DNA of 24,339 nucleotides, from contig CAYNHL010000048.1 in assembly GCA_964397015.1 (NCBI GenBank), forward strand, positions 1 through 24,339, read 5' to 3'. Shown piece after piece: positions 16,524 through 24,339 of this stretch. Each line of letters begins with the position of its first letter. Positions within the stretch are counted from its first letter, which is position 1. Source of the stretch: MADRE2 sp964397015 (GTDB lineage Bacteria; Desulfobacterota; Desulfobacteria; Desulfobacterales; Desulfobacteraceae). The notes under the pieces were generated by a model. The model did no database searches, was not told the origin of the DNA, and saw nothing but the letters and a program-made list of their open reading frames with translations. Both the position numbers and the translations under genes were made by a program.

Positions 16524-16615
16524 TGGGAAATGTGGCCGCCCGGATTGAGAACATCCTTCTTTTGATTTTAGACAAATGCCTGTAACCTTGTCATACCTGC
16601 CTGTATACACTTGCA

Positions 16616-16645
16616 TTGATCTGAAAATCAGGGTATTTATATAAT
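16616..16645 (+). promoter_or_regulatory. Promoter of the CHASE4 histidine kinase gene
   Basis: TTGATC (16616-16621) and a perfect TATAAT (16640-16645) are 18 nt apart, about 50 nt before the kinase ATG. It is divergent from the alcohol dehydrogenase promoter, with about 90 bp between the two -35 boxes. Confidence 0.5.
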
Positions 16646-16694
16646 GATCTTTTTAAACCGATCCTGATACTTATTTTCAAAAAACGGAACCAAT

Positions 16695-18905
16695 ATGTCC
16701 CTTCGGATTAAAATAAGCCTTATACTGGCGGCTGTATTCCTGCTGCTGGGTGTGGCCGTCATGACCATCCAGAAGCAAATTGTTTTTCCGGGTTTTCAAG
16801 CCCTTGAAAATACCTATGCCCAAAAAAACGCCGGCCGGGTGACCCAGGCAGTCAACCGGGAGCTTCACCATTTAAACCTGCTGTGCTTTGACTGGGCCGC
16901 CTGGGACGACACCTGTGATTTTGTGGCAACCAGGTCACAGGATTACATCGACGCGAACCTTGTGCCCGAGACCTTTACCGGCAACAACATAAACCTGATC
17001 AATTTTTATGACCTGAAAGGACAGTTAGTCTGGGGAGAAAGCAAAGACCTGGAAACAGAAACTCTTCTTGAGCTGCAGGAATTCCCACCCGATGGCCTGG
17101 CCCCTGACCACCGCCTGCTGGCGTTTGACATCCGGGACAAACCCATGTCAGAGGTCTTTGTAGCAGGAATCATGCAGACTTCGAGCGGCCCCATGCTGGT
17201 GGCATCCCGTCCCATTATCGATTCCGGCAACCGGGGTCCTGTCCGTGGCGCTCTTGTCATGGGACGGCTGCTGGACAGCGGCATGATAAAAGACCTTTGT
17301 GACCAGACAGCAGTGGACTTCAAACTGTTCACAGCCCAGACAGGGGGGCTTACACCGGATCAGAAAAATATCCTGGATGCGGCATGGTCAAAAGATGATG
17401 CAGTTATTGAATACCGGACACAGTCAGAGCTTATAGTTTATTCCGCCCTGGCGGATATCTGGAATAACCCGGCCTTTCTTGTAGAATCCACAATTTTCAG
17501 GGACATTACCAGAGAGGGACGAAACACCCTGCGCTTTGCCATGTATTCACTGCTGGGAGCCGGTTTGCTCTCGCTTGCAGCAGTGCTTGTCATGCTGCAG
17601 AAAACAGTTGCAAGACCCCTTGAAAAATTGACCGGTCATGTCATGCATGTTTCCCGGACCGGTGATTTGAGCCGGCGGATTTCACTGCATAAAACGGATG
17701 AAACCGGCCGGCTCGCCCTTGCGTTCAACCAGATGACCCAGTCCATCGAGCAGATCAGGCAGCGCCTGCAGGGCATAATTGACATGCTGCCTCTCATGCT
17801 TGTATGCATGGACACACAGGGACGTGTGAAACTGGTCAATGACAACGGTCTCAGCATGGCCGGGATTCAGGCCTCCGGCATCCTGGACAGGCCCCTGACC
17901 GACCTGCTTCCCGGACTCAGGTCGGAAATGACTGCAATTATGGACAAAACGGGTTCGGACCAAATTTATGAACTCAAAAGATTTCCCCTTGTCCTGCAGG
18001 GCCGTTCCGGTTACCATGATATAACAGCCTGTCCACTGCCCCCGGAAACCGGAATTGCCTCGGTAGTCCTGATTCAGGATGTCACCAGGGCCGTTCACAT
18101 GGAAGAAATCGTGATCCAGTCTGAAAAAATGATGTCCCTGGGCGGCCTGGCCGCAGGGATGGCCCATGAAATCAACAACCCGATCTCCGGCATCATGCAG
18201 GCTGTACAACTGGTCACAAGCCGCCTGACAACCTCCCTGCCGGCCAATGAAGCCGCCGCCAGAAAAGCCGGTATCACCATGGAAGCTGTCAAGGCATACA
18301 TGACGGACCGGCATATTCTCCAGCTGCTCGAAAACGTTCACAAGGCAGGCGACCTGGCAGCCACCATCGTCCAGAACATGCTGTCGTTCGCAAGAAAGGA
18401 GCCTGCTGACAAATCCCTCCATGACATGACACAGATTATTGAGCAGGCCCTTGACATCGCCCGGACCGATTACAACCTGAAAAAAAAGTATGACTTTAAA
18501 CAAATCCGCATAATCCGGGACTATGAAGCCGGCTTTCCCATGGTACCCTGCGAAAAGGGAAAAATACTGCAGGCAATGCTCAACATAATCAAAAATGCGG
18601 CGGAAGCCATGCATGAAGATGGTAGGAGACCCCGGACACCGGAACTTGTATTCCGGCTGGCCGTGGAAAATGATATGGCCGGAGTTGAAATCTCCGACAA
18701 CGGGCCTGGTATGGACGACACCACGCGCAAAAGGATTTTTGAACCTTTTTTCACGACCAAACCGGTCAGTTCCGGTACAGGACTCGGATTATCCATGGTC
18801 TATTTTATCATAAAAGAAACCCACAAAGGAGATATAGAGGTGACATCAGCTCCTGGAAAAGGCACTAAGTTCAAGATCCGGCTGCCCCTTGAGCAGCCTT
18901 TTTGA
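16695..18905 (+). CDS. CHASE4-HAMP-PAS sensor histidine kinase
   Basis: Encodes 736 residues. TM1 is near residues 7-24 (LILAAVFLLLGVAVM). A periplasmic CHASE4 domain (~45-255) carries the family's FDWAAWDDT motif and an IDANLVPETF stretch. TM2 is at ~278-301, followed by HAMP (ARPLEKLTGHV to FNQMTQSIEQ), PAS (~357-475), HisKA with His491 in GMAHEINNPI, and an ATPase domain with NIIKNAAEAM, DNGPGMD and SGTGLGLSM. There is no receiver, and no response regulator is adjacent. The HisKA segment has an extra ~45 residues between its helices (LTTSLPANEAAARKAG region), as in NtrB/HydH-like kinases that include NPISGIMQA. GGA 6-7 nt before the ATG is a modest ribosome site. The ligand is unknown. Confidence 0.93.
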   Translation: MSLRIKISLILAAVFLLLGVAVMTIQKQIVFPGFQALENTYAQKNAGRVTQAVNRELHHLNLLCFDWAAWDDTCDFVATRSQDYIDANLVPETFTGNNINLINFYDLKGQLVWGESKDLETETLLELQEFPPDGLAPDHRLLAFDIRDKPMSEVFVAGIMQTSSGPMLVASRPIIDSGNRGPVRGALVMGRLLDSGMIKDLCDQTAVDFKLFTAQTGGLTPDQKNILDAAWSKDDAVIEYRTQSELIVYSALADIWNNPAFLVESTIFRDITREGRNTLRFAMYSLLGAGLLSLAAVLVMLQKTVARPLEKLTGHVMHVSRTGDLSRRISLHKTDETGRLALAFNQMTQSIEQIRQRLQGIIDMLPLMLVCMDTQGRVKLVNDNGLSMAGIQASGILDRPLTDLLPGLRSEMTAIMDKTGSDQIYELKRFPLVLQGRSGYHDITACPLPPETGIASVVLIQDVTRAVHMEEIVIQSEKMMSLGGLAAGMAHEINNPISGIMQAVQLVTSRLTTSLPANEAAARKAGITMEAVKAYMTDRHILQLLENVHKAGDLAATIVQNMLSFARKEPADKSLHDMTQIIEQALDIARTDYNLKKKYDFKQIRIIRDYEAGFPMVPCEKGKILQAMLNIIKNAAEAMHEDGRRPRTPELVFRLAVENDMAGVEISDNGPGMDDTTRKRIFEPFFTTKPVSSGTGLGLSMVYFIIKETHKGDIEVTSAPGKGTKFKIRLPLEQPF
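18880..18903 (+). terminator. Intrinsic terminator embedded in the kinase gene's 3' end
   Basis: GGCTGC (18880-18885) pairs with GCAGCC (18893-18898) around CCCTTGA and is followed by TTTTTG. The stem and T tract are the last codons of the kinase gene (for residues RLPLEQPF and its stop), so coding sequence and terminator coincide. The next gene converges 10 nt away. Confidence 0.6.
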
Positions 18906-18915
18906 TACAGCCTTT

Positions 18916-20868
18916 TCACTCCGGTAATGGACTATGACACCATGCCCGATGAAGTCCGTCTTCCCGGGTCACGACCGGTCCCGGTGAATGTTGGCAGTCC
19001 GGGACGCGCCGATCACAGCGGTCGTAAAAAGGACACCTGTCCGCTTTGCCATCATTCTCCATGCAGGACAGGCCTGAAGATGCCTCGGCATTCAAGCCTG
19101 CCGCACTGCCGACAAGCATGGCAGTGTAGGGATGCAGCGGGCGATTGAGAATACATGCGGCAGGACCGGTTTCCACCATTCTGCCTGCCAGCATCACCCC
19201 GATCCGGTCAGCTATTTTACGGGCCAGTCCGATATCATGGGTCACAAACAACAGGGTCAGGCCTTTTTCAATCTGCAGTCCCAGCAGCATCTTGAGAACC
19301 TTGGCCTGGACACTTGGATCCAGGGCGCTGGTGGGCTCGTCAGCCACCAGCAGTGACGGGCCATGAACCAGGGCCCTGGCTATGCACAGACGCTGAACAG
19401 CTCCCATGTTCAGTTCATGGCAAAACCGGTTCATGAATTCGGGTTGAGTGGGCAGGCGGACATCGGCCAGCGCCCGGCTGACTTTCTTGCGTATATCTGT
19501 TTCAGGCATGCGGGGTTTTTGAATGCGCAGGGGTTCGGCAACTATTTCCAGAACACTCAACCGGTGGCTGACCGCAGCTGCAGGATTCTGGTAGACCACG
19601 CCTACTTCAGCGGCCAGGGACTGATAATCCCTTTTCATCCAGGCAGCCATATCCTGACTATCAAAGATCACCTGTCCATGGTCAGGAACTAAAGCACCGG
19701 ATGAAATCATTGCCAGGGTTGTTTTCCCTGACCCGGTCTCCCCTACCAGGCAGAATACTTCACCTGCCCATATTGTCAGATCGGTTGGATATAAAGCCCT
19801 GACTTCACCGTATGACCGGCTTACACCCTCCATGCGGACGTGTTCGACAATACCACCCCAAACGCACCTTACCCGATGCGCACCTGAATGGACAAAAGGC
19901 ATGTCTCCCTTGTTGCACAAGGGCTTTGCCTGGGTACACCGGGGCTGAAACAGGCAGCCGTCCGGCGGGGCATGACCGTCATGGTGGTCGGATTCAGCTG
20001 CCACCACGTGGGTATGGGAATGATCTGTTCCGTTTTCCCTGGGATGGGCATGTACAAGCCTGTAAAAGGCATCTCCCCTTATTCCGCCAAGATCACGGGC
20101 GATATCCATGCCGGGAAATGACCGGCCAAGAGCCCTGGTATAGGGATGCCGCGGCTGAAACAGGCGTTTTGCCGGCAGGTATTCCATGATCTGCCCCAGG
20201 TACAGAACTGCAATGTCATCAGCCAGGCGGGAGGCAAGATCAAGGTCGTGTGTGATCAAAAGGATGCTTTTGTCTCTTCCGGCCAGTTTGTTGATGATAC
20301 CGGAAACAAATTGCCCGGTCATGGCATCCAGGGAAGCCGTCGGTTCATCAAGGATCAGGACCTCCGGGTCCAGGATCAGTGTCATGGCCATAAGTGCCCT
20401 CTGGACCTGTCCTCCGCTGAGCTCGTGTGGAAACCGGTCCGCGCATGCCGAAGAAAGACCCATGGCCTCCAGCTGTTCCACGGCTTTTTTCAATGCCGGA
20501 CCGGATGCCATACCCAGGTGCTGGATCAGGGGTTCGGCCACCTGGTCGACCAGGCGGTAAACCGGGTTGAAACAGGAAACGGCATCCTGGAACATCATGG
20601 ACACTTTCGACCCGCGCAGGCGGTTCATTCCCACTTCGTCGAGATCTGTCAGGGTCACCTGGTCCAGCCGGATCTTACCCTCGAGGGATGCATTATCAGG
20701 CAGCAGCCCCATCAAGGCATTTCCCAGGGTAGTTTTACCTGAACCGGATTCACCTACCAGCGCGGTGATACGGCCTGGTTGAAGATCCAGGTCCACCCGG
20801 TCAAGGGCCAGAAGGAAATGATCATCATCCTTAAACCCGACAGTCAGATTTTCTATGTTAACTTTCAA
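18916..20868 (-). CDS. Fused two-domain ATPase of a peptide/nickel-type ABC importer
   Basis: Encodes 650 residues from a TTG start overlapping the permease stop (TTGA), with AAGGA 6 nt upstream. The first half has Walker A GESGSGKTT (39-47), signature LSGGQVQR, Walker B VLILDEPTASLD, and the oligopeptide-type C-terminal RHPYTRAL region. A His-rich segment (~272-322, with DHSHTH and DHHDGH) and Cys motif (CLFQPRC...C...C) lead to the second half: GETGSGKTT, Walker B LLVADEPTSALD and LHPYTAML. The second signature is degenerate, LNMGAVQR instead of LSGGQ. It replaces the separate DppD and DppF proteins and powers the two permeases encoded upstream. The His-rich linker suggests metal sensing or a metal-linked substrate, by inference. 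Confidence 0.92.
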   Translation of the reverse strand: MKVNIENLTVGFKDDDHFLLALDRVDLDLQPGRITALVGESGSGKTTLGNALMGLLPDNASLEGKIRLDQVTLTDLDEVGMNRLRGSKVSMMFQDAVSCFNPVYRLVDQVAEPLIQHLGMASGPALKKAVEQLEAMGLSSACADRFPHELSGGQVQRALMAMTLILDPEVLILDEPTASLDAMTGQFVSGIINKLAGRDKSILLITHDLDLASRLADDIAVLYLGQIMEYLPAKRLFQPRHPYTRALGRSFPGMDIARDLGGIRGDAFYRLVHAHPRENGTDHSHTHVVAAESDHHDGHAPPDGCLFQPRCTQAKPLCNKGDMPFVHSGAHRVRCVWGGIVEHVRMEGVSRSYGEVRALYPTDLTIWAGEVFCLVGETGSGKTTLAMISSGALVPDHGQVIFDSQDMAAWMKRDYQSLAAEVGVVYQNPAAAVSHRLSVLEIVAEPLRIQKPRMPETDIRKKVSRALADVRLPTQPEFMNRFCHELNMGAVQRLCIARALVHGPSLLVADEPTSALDPSVQAKVLKMLLGLQIEKGLTLLFVTHDIGLARKIADRIGVMLAGRMVETGPAACILNRPLHPYTAMLVGSAAGLNAEASSGLSCMENDGKADRCPFYDRCDRRVPDCQHSPGPVVTREDGLHRAWCHSPLPE

Positions 20869-21704
20869 AATATTTCCTTTAATCGCGGATCAAAGACCTT
20901 TTCAAGGCTGATGGCCAGAAAAGTGGCCGACATGATCAGCAAAGACAATAGAATAATAGGCGGGAACAGCCAGTTGTACCAGATATCAAGATAATAGAAT
21001 TTCAAAGCATAGCTGATCATGATCCCCAGGGACTTGCGGCCCGGATCAAAAAGCCCCAGAAAAGCGAGGGAAGCTTCCATGAATATTGCCATCCTTGTCT
21101 TTGAGGCAAAACTGATCAGGTAAAGTGGAAACAGCTCCGGCAGCAGGTGCCTGCGGATAATATAGGCACTGGTTCCCCCCATGTGGCGGACCGCCTGGAT
21201 ATGCAGACCGCGTTTTATGACAAGGGCCTGGGCCCGTACCGCCTTGGCCGTGGTCGGCCAGGCCATAAGCGCCAGGGTCAGGGCCAGGACCAGGGGTGAC
21301 GGCCTGAAAAACGCGGCCATGAGAATCAGCACCATAACCGCTGGGATCGCCAGTATTATATCTGAAAGGCGCATGAACAAGGCATCTATCCAGCCGCCTT
21401 TCCACGCGGCAGTCAGTCCTGCTGCCGCCCCGATCAGAAGTCCGGCCGTTCCGGCCGCAAGCCCGAACAGCAATGTATTTTTCAAACTGGACAGCAATTC
21501 GGAAAAAATATCCATGCCCCCGTCATTGATACCCAGCCAGTGATCGAAAGACGGCGGGCTCAATGGAACGAACGAAATATCAAAAGGATCATGGGGAACC
21601 AGTATCGGCCCTATCAGTGCAGACCCAGCCAGGAGCATGAAGACAAGGACCCCGATAATAAACCAGGGGTCCTGAAAAAGGCGGCGCCGTGCATCAGTAT
21701 GCAT
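20865..21704 (-). CDS. Peptide/nickel-type ABC permease, DppC-like
   Basis: Encodes 279 residues. The start at 21704 is chosen because GAGGG lies 6 nt upstream and the protein then begins with the usual short basic N-terminus (MHTDARRRLFQDPW). A longer frame runs to 21761. TM1 (FIIGVLVFMLLAGSALIGPIL) is followed by the HDPFD motif characteristic of DppC/OppC/NikC proteins, then five further spans. The cytoplasmic coupling loop reads AVRHMGGTSAYIIRRHLLPEL, the EAA-like site that contacts the ATPase. It overlaps the other permease by 11 nt and the ATPase by 4, indicating coupled translation. It pairs with the DppB-like subunit in the inner membrane. Confidence 0.92.
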   Translation of the reverse strand: MHTDARRRLFQDPWFIIGVLVFMLLAGSALIGPILVPHDPFDISFVPLSPPSFDHWLGINDGGMDIFSELLSSLKNTLLFGLAAGTAGLLIGAAAGLTAAWKGGWIDALFMRLSDIILAIPAVMVLILMAAFFRPSPLVLALTLALMAWPTTAKAVRAQALVIKRGLHIQAVRHMGGTSAYIIRRHLLPELFPLYLISFASKTRMAIFMEASLAFLGLFDPGRKSLGIMISYALKFYYLDIWYNWLFPPIILLSLLIMSATFLAISLEKVFDPRLKEIF

Positions 21705-22668
21705 GGGCCACCCTCGGGTCAAGACGTCCATAGGCCCATTCCAGCAGAAGATTGACGGCAAGGATCATTAACGAGGAAAACAGTACGATACCCTGGATCA
21801 AGGGAAGATCCCTGGCGGAAATGGCATTGAACAGCAATGTTCCCAGGCCCGGATATGCAAAAATGGTTTCCACCACAAGGGCGCCGGTGATCATGAAAGC
21901 GATCCGCAGGCCGAACCTCGTGACAATTGGCAGCAGGGCATTTCTGGCGGCATGGGCATACCTGACCCGCCTGGGCACAAGTCCCTTGGCCCGGGCCGTC
22001 TGGACAAAACGGGTTTTGAGCACCATGACCATGCTGGCCCTGGCCAGCAGGAAATTGCCGGGAAAATAGGCCAGGAACAGGGTTGCAAGCGGCAGGGCCA
22101 GATGATGCAGCACATCCAGCAGCCGGGTACCGCTGCCGTGAACTGCATAGGCGGATTCAGCTCCTGCTGCCGGAAACCATCCAAGGTTCAATGAAAAGAT
22201 AAGTAAAAGCAGCACACCGATTCCGATTTCAGGGATACCCTCCAGGATGGTCATGGTCCCCACCCCGGCCTTTTCAAGCCAGGTACCCCGCCGCCAGGCC
22301 GTCTCAACTCCTGCCACAAAGCCCAGCGCCATGGATAGCAGATGGGCCGATCCCATCAAAAGCAGGGTCCAGGGCAAAGCCGCCAGGAACAGACTGGATA
22401 CCGGCTGGAAAAAAGCTAAAGAATATCCCCAGTCCAGGGCAACCAGGTCAAGCAGGTATCGGCCGAATCCTTTCTGCTCTGAAAAATAGGCCTTGAGATC
22501 CGCTTCCTGCTGTGCGTTCAAGGTGACATTGGAACTGGCGTACGTCGCTTCGACAAAATCGCCTGGCAGCCATCTGGGCAGCCAGTAGCTCAGGCAGATC
22601 ATCACCATGCCGGCTGCCAGGTATGCCATCCATTTTCCAATACGTCTCGACTGTAATAAATTTATCAT
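21694..22668 (-). CDS. Peptide/nickel-type ABC permease, DppB-like
   Basis: Encodes 324 residues, the usual size for DppB/NikB. TM1 (MAYLAAGMVMICLSYWLP) is followed by a PGDF motif and a long periplasmic loop (about residues 40-90), then further spans. The coupling loop (QTARAKGLVPRRVRYAHAAR) and the following NALLPIVT are characteristic of this subunit, as is ETIFAYPGLGTLLFNAISARD near the C-terminus. No strong Shine-Dalgarno is seen before the ATG. Forty-nine nt separate it from the binding protein gene, a spacer that holds a hairpin. Confidence 0.92.
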   Translation of the reverse strand: MINLLQSRRIGKWMAYLAAGMVMICLSYWLPRWLPGDFVEATYASSNVTLNAQQEADLKAYFSEQKGFGRYLLDLVALDWGYSLAFFQPVSSLFLAALPWTLLLMGSAHLLSMALGFVAGVETAWRRGTWLEKAGVGTMTILEGIPEIGIGVLLLLIFSLNLGWFPAAGAESAYAVHGSGTRLLDVLHHLALPLATLFLAYFPGNFLLARASMVMVLKTRFVQTARAKGLVPRRVRYAHAARNALLPIVTRFGLRIAFMITGALVVETIFAYPGLGTLLFNAISARDLPLIQGIVLFSSLMILAVNLLLEWAYGRLDPRVAHAY

Positions 22669-22682
22669 CGTTTATTGAGTGC

Positions 22683-22710
22683 GGCAGCTTTTGATAAAAC
22701 CAAGGCTGCC
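22683..22710 (-). other. Hairpin between binding-protein and permease genes
   Basis: GGCAGC (22683-22688) pairs with GCTGCC (22705-22710), and an inner TTTT/AAAA stem closes around GAT with a CCAAG bulge. Hairpins here are often used in ABC operons to stabilise the binding-protein mRNA end or partly terminate before the permease genes, giving excess binding protein. That role is inferred. Confidence 0.45.
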
Positions 22711-22717
22711 ATACGCT

Positions 22718-24328
22718 TCACCTTATCAAAGACATTTTATTCTGGGCAATGGGAACTCCCTTGCTGATGCCGCCTTTTGTATAATACCATTCCACACCGC
22801 TGTCAGGGTTATAGGCCGCCATGGTTTCAGGATAATACAAAGGGATGGCCGGAAGATCTCCGGCGTGGATCGACTGGATTTCAAACACCAGCTTCCTGCG
22901 CGCGTCAGGGTCCATTTCAACCATCTGGGCTTCCATCAATGCATTGAGCTCCTCGTTGACATCATACCGGGCGCTGTTGACAGAACCGGCCCCGTACCGC
23001 GACGATATCATCTCGTTCAGTATCCTGGGATCCCCTGCAACGCCACCATGGCCGGAAACCGCCAGATCGAAATTCCAGCTTCGAACCCTGCTGTCCGTGG
23101 TGGCCTGCTCCAGGTTGACAAGATCCACAGTCATTCCCAAGGCTTCCAGCTGCTTTTTGATAATCTCTCCGTCCCGGTCCGCGACACTTTCCCCGGCCAC
23201 AGTGATACTGGAAGCCAGCAGTTCAATCTCCAGGAGACGGCCGTCTTTATGGTATCTGCCATCTGCATTAAAAACATATCCCAGGGATTCAATCAGCTCT
23301 CTTGCCCTTGCAGGATTGTGTGAATATTCTGGGGTTTTTGGATTATACATGGGGTGATCCATGCTCAGCAATCCACACGAGGCCACTGTGGCAAAGCCGC
23401 GGTGGCTTTTTTCGATTATTTCCCGCCGGTCGATGGCAAACGCCAGGGCCTGGCGGAAGGTTTTTTGATCAAAAGGGAATTTTTTATGATTGATCATCAG
23501 TTTCTTGTTCCATCCCCGTTCATTCCTGATTATCACCATCCCTTTTTTTTCCAGCATCGGCGCCATGTCCGGCTTGATATTGGCAAGGTCCGCCTGCCCG
23601 GTCATAAGTGAGACCAGAGGCTTTCCGCTCTTGATATATATCAGGCGGCCGGCGGCCGGTCTTCCCTGGTAATAACTGCCAAACGCTTCAAACAGATAGG
23701 TGCCCTTTGCCTTGTCAAAATCTTTGAATACATAGGGTCCGCTGCCGATAAATGCGGCCGGACCGTCAAACTTCCTGGGATCCTTGACCCCTTCCCATAT
23801 GTGCCGGGGCAGGATCGGCATGGTCCCTCCGATATCAGAAAGGAAAGGAGCATACGGCCTGGCCAGGAAAATCATCACCCTGTGGTCGTCAACGGCCTCG
23901 GCCCGGTCGATGTGATCCACGGTAACCCAGTGATAGGGATGCTTTTTGAAATACGAAATGGTAAAAACAACATCCATAGCCGTTACAGGATTGCCGTCAT
24001 GCCATCTGGCAACGGGATTCAACTCGAACGAAAATGCTTTTTGTGCCGGGTTATACGACCAGTTATCAGCCAGTGCCTTCACATACCCTGACTTATCTTT
24101 CCATACCAGGGTGTCGAACACCCAGGACATGCGCACATAACCGGGCCCCCTAGGATAATGATTGAAAGGATTTGGATAGCCCCAGTCACCCTTGCTGTCA
24201 GCAATGCGGATATCGTTTTCCCCGGCGATGACATGGAGCTGGGGCATGCATGAAAAAGCGGCTGCTGTAAAAATAAATACCAGGCGCCACAAGGCGTTTC
24301 TACAGACTGCCCAGGGTTTCATTTTCAT
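22718..24328 (-). CDS. Family 5 extracellular solute-binding protein of the peptide/nickel-type importer
   Basis: Encodes 536 residues, complete, with AGGT 7 nt before the ATG at the window edge. A signal peptide core (LVFIFTAAAFSCM) is followed by a probable cleavage near VIAG/END. Family 5 (SBP_bac_5) features are clear: WVFDTLVWKD, LADNWSYN, WHDGNPVTAMDVVFT, GSGPYVF, FRQALAFAIDRREII and IPLYYPETM. Such proteins carry peptides, nickel complexes or opine-type metallophores; the ligand cannot be chosen from sequence. It is the first gene of a four-gene operon with both permeases and the fused ATPase. The promoter lies beyond the right edge. An alternative lipoprotein site around FSCM does not fit the lipobox well. 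Confidence 0.92.
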   Translation of the reverse strand: MKMKPWAVCRNALWRLVFIFTAAAFSCMPQLHVIAGENDIRIADSKGDWGYPNPFNHYPRGPGYVRMSWVFDTLVWKDKSGYVKALADNWSYNPAQKAFSFELNPVARWHDGNPVTAMDVVFTISYFKKHPYHWVTVDHIDRAEAVDDHRVMIFLARPYAPFLSDIGGTMPILPRHIWEGVKDPRKFDGPAAFIGSGPYVFKDFDKAKGTYLFEAFGSYYQGRPAAGRLIYIKSGKPLVSLMTGQADLANIKPDMAPMLEKKGMVIIRNERGWNKKLMINHKKFPFDQKTFRQALAFAIDRREIIEKSHRGFATVASCGLLSMDHPMYNPKTPEYSHNPARARELIESLGYVFNADGRYHKDGRLLEIELLASSITVAGESVADRDGEIIKKQLEALGMTVDLVNLEQATTDSRVRSWNFDLAVSGHGGVAGDPRILNEMISSRYGAGSVNSARYDVNEELNALMEAQMVEMDPDARRKLVFEIQSIHAGDLPAIPLYYPETMAAYNPDSGVEWYYTKGGISKGVPIAQNKMSLIR

Positions 24329-24339
24329 TATATCTACCT

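Noticed and set aside
16456..16575. N-terminal extension of the alcohol dehydrogenase by 40 residues
   Set aside because: The stretch contains a TTGGCT-N17-TATAAT promoter, and the family starts at MKAVVYE with a ribosome site just upstream.
17682..18614. A 310-codon open frame on the minus strand
   Set aside because: It is antisense to the CHASE4 kinase gene, whose domains and motifs are unambiguous in the other frame; the antisense product shows no recognisable motif.
24200..24328. Lipoprotein signal on the family 5 binding protein
   Set aside because: A cysteine follows the hydrophobic core (AFSC), but the preceding residues do not match the usual lipobox, and a signal peptidase I site further on is plausible.

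Overview
The window looks like chromosomal DNA of a Gram-negative anaerobe, most likely a sulfate-reducing member of the Desulfobacterota (Desulfobacteraceae-like). This is inferred from moderate GC content, many exported proteins, orphan CHASE4/PAS-type and hybrid histidine kinases, and the general style of the proteins. No rRNA, tRNA, CRISPR array, transposase or phage gene is visible, so the assignment rests on protein character alone.

Layout. (1) 37-8320, minus strand: a three-gene operon with a good sigma70-type promoter and a hairpin-rich leader. It encodes an exported protein with two rhodanese folds that both lack the catalytic cysteine, a membrane-anchored transglutaminase-like enzyme with an intact Cys-His-Asp triad, and a 2088-residue exported modular protein. 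The last ends in eleven ~81-residue repeats. (2) 8476-8643: an orphan N-terminal stub that looks like a decayed alpha/beta hydrolase. (3) 8852-11002, plus: a hybrid histidine kinase with a multi-span membrane sensor. (4) 11054-13294, minus: an apparent operon of an exported Sm-like small protein, a family 3 solute-binding protein without permease, and a DsbC/DsbA-like thiol-disulfide protein with a CPHC site. (5) 13359-14279, minus: HtpX membrane protease. (6) 14426-16523, minus: a zinc-dependent alcohol dehydrogenase translationally coupled (ATGA) to a zinc-ribbon SAM methyltransferase. (7) 16616-18905, plus: a CHASE4-HAMP-PAS histidine kinase whose last codons form its own terminator. (8) 18916-24328, minus: a complete peptide/nickel-type ABC importer, made of a binding protein, two permeases and one fused two-domain ATPase with a histidine-rich linker.

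How the genes work together. Much of the window concerns the cell envelope: importers and lone binding proteins, periplasmic disulfide chemistry, HtpX quality control and two sensor kinases without adjacent response regulators. The most unusual unit is the first operon. A pair of cysteine-less rhodanese domains, a transglutaminase-like enzyme and a giant repeat protein are translated from one message, two of them sharing a start/stop base. This suggests an enzyme-plus-substrate system for maturing or anchoring a surface or periplasmic fibre. The sequence shows the arrangement and motifs; the function is inference.
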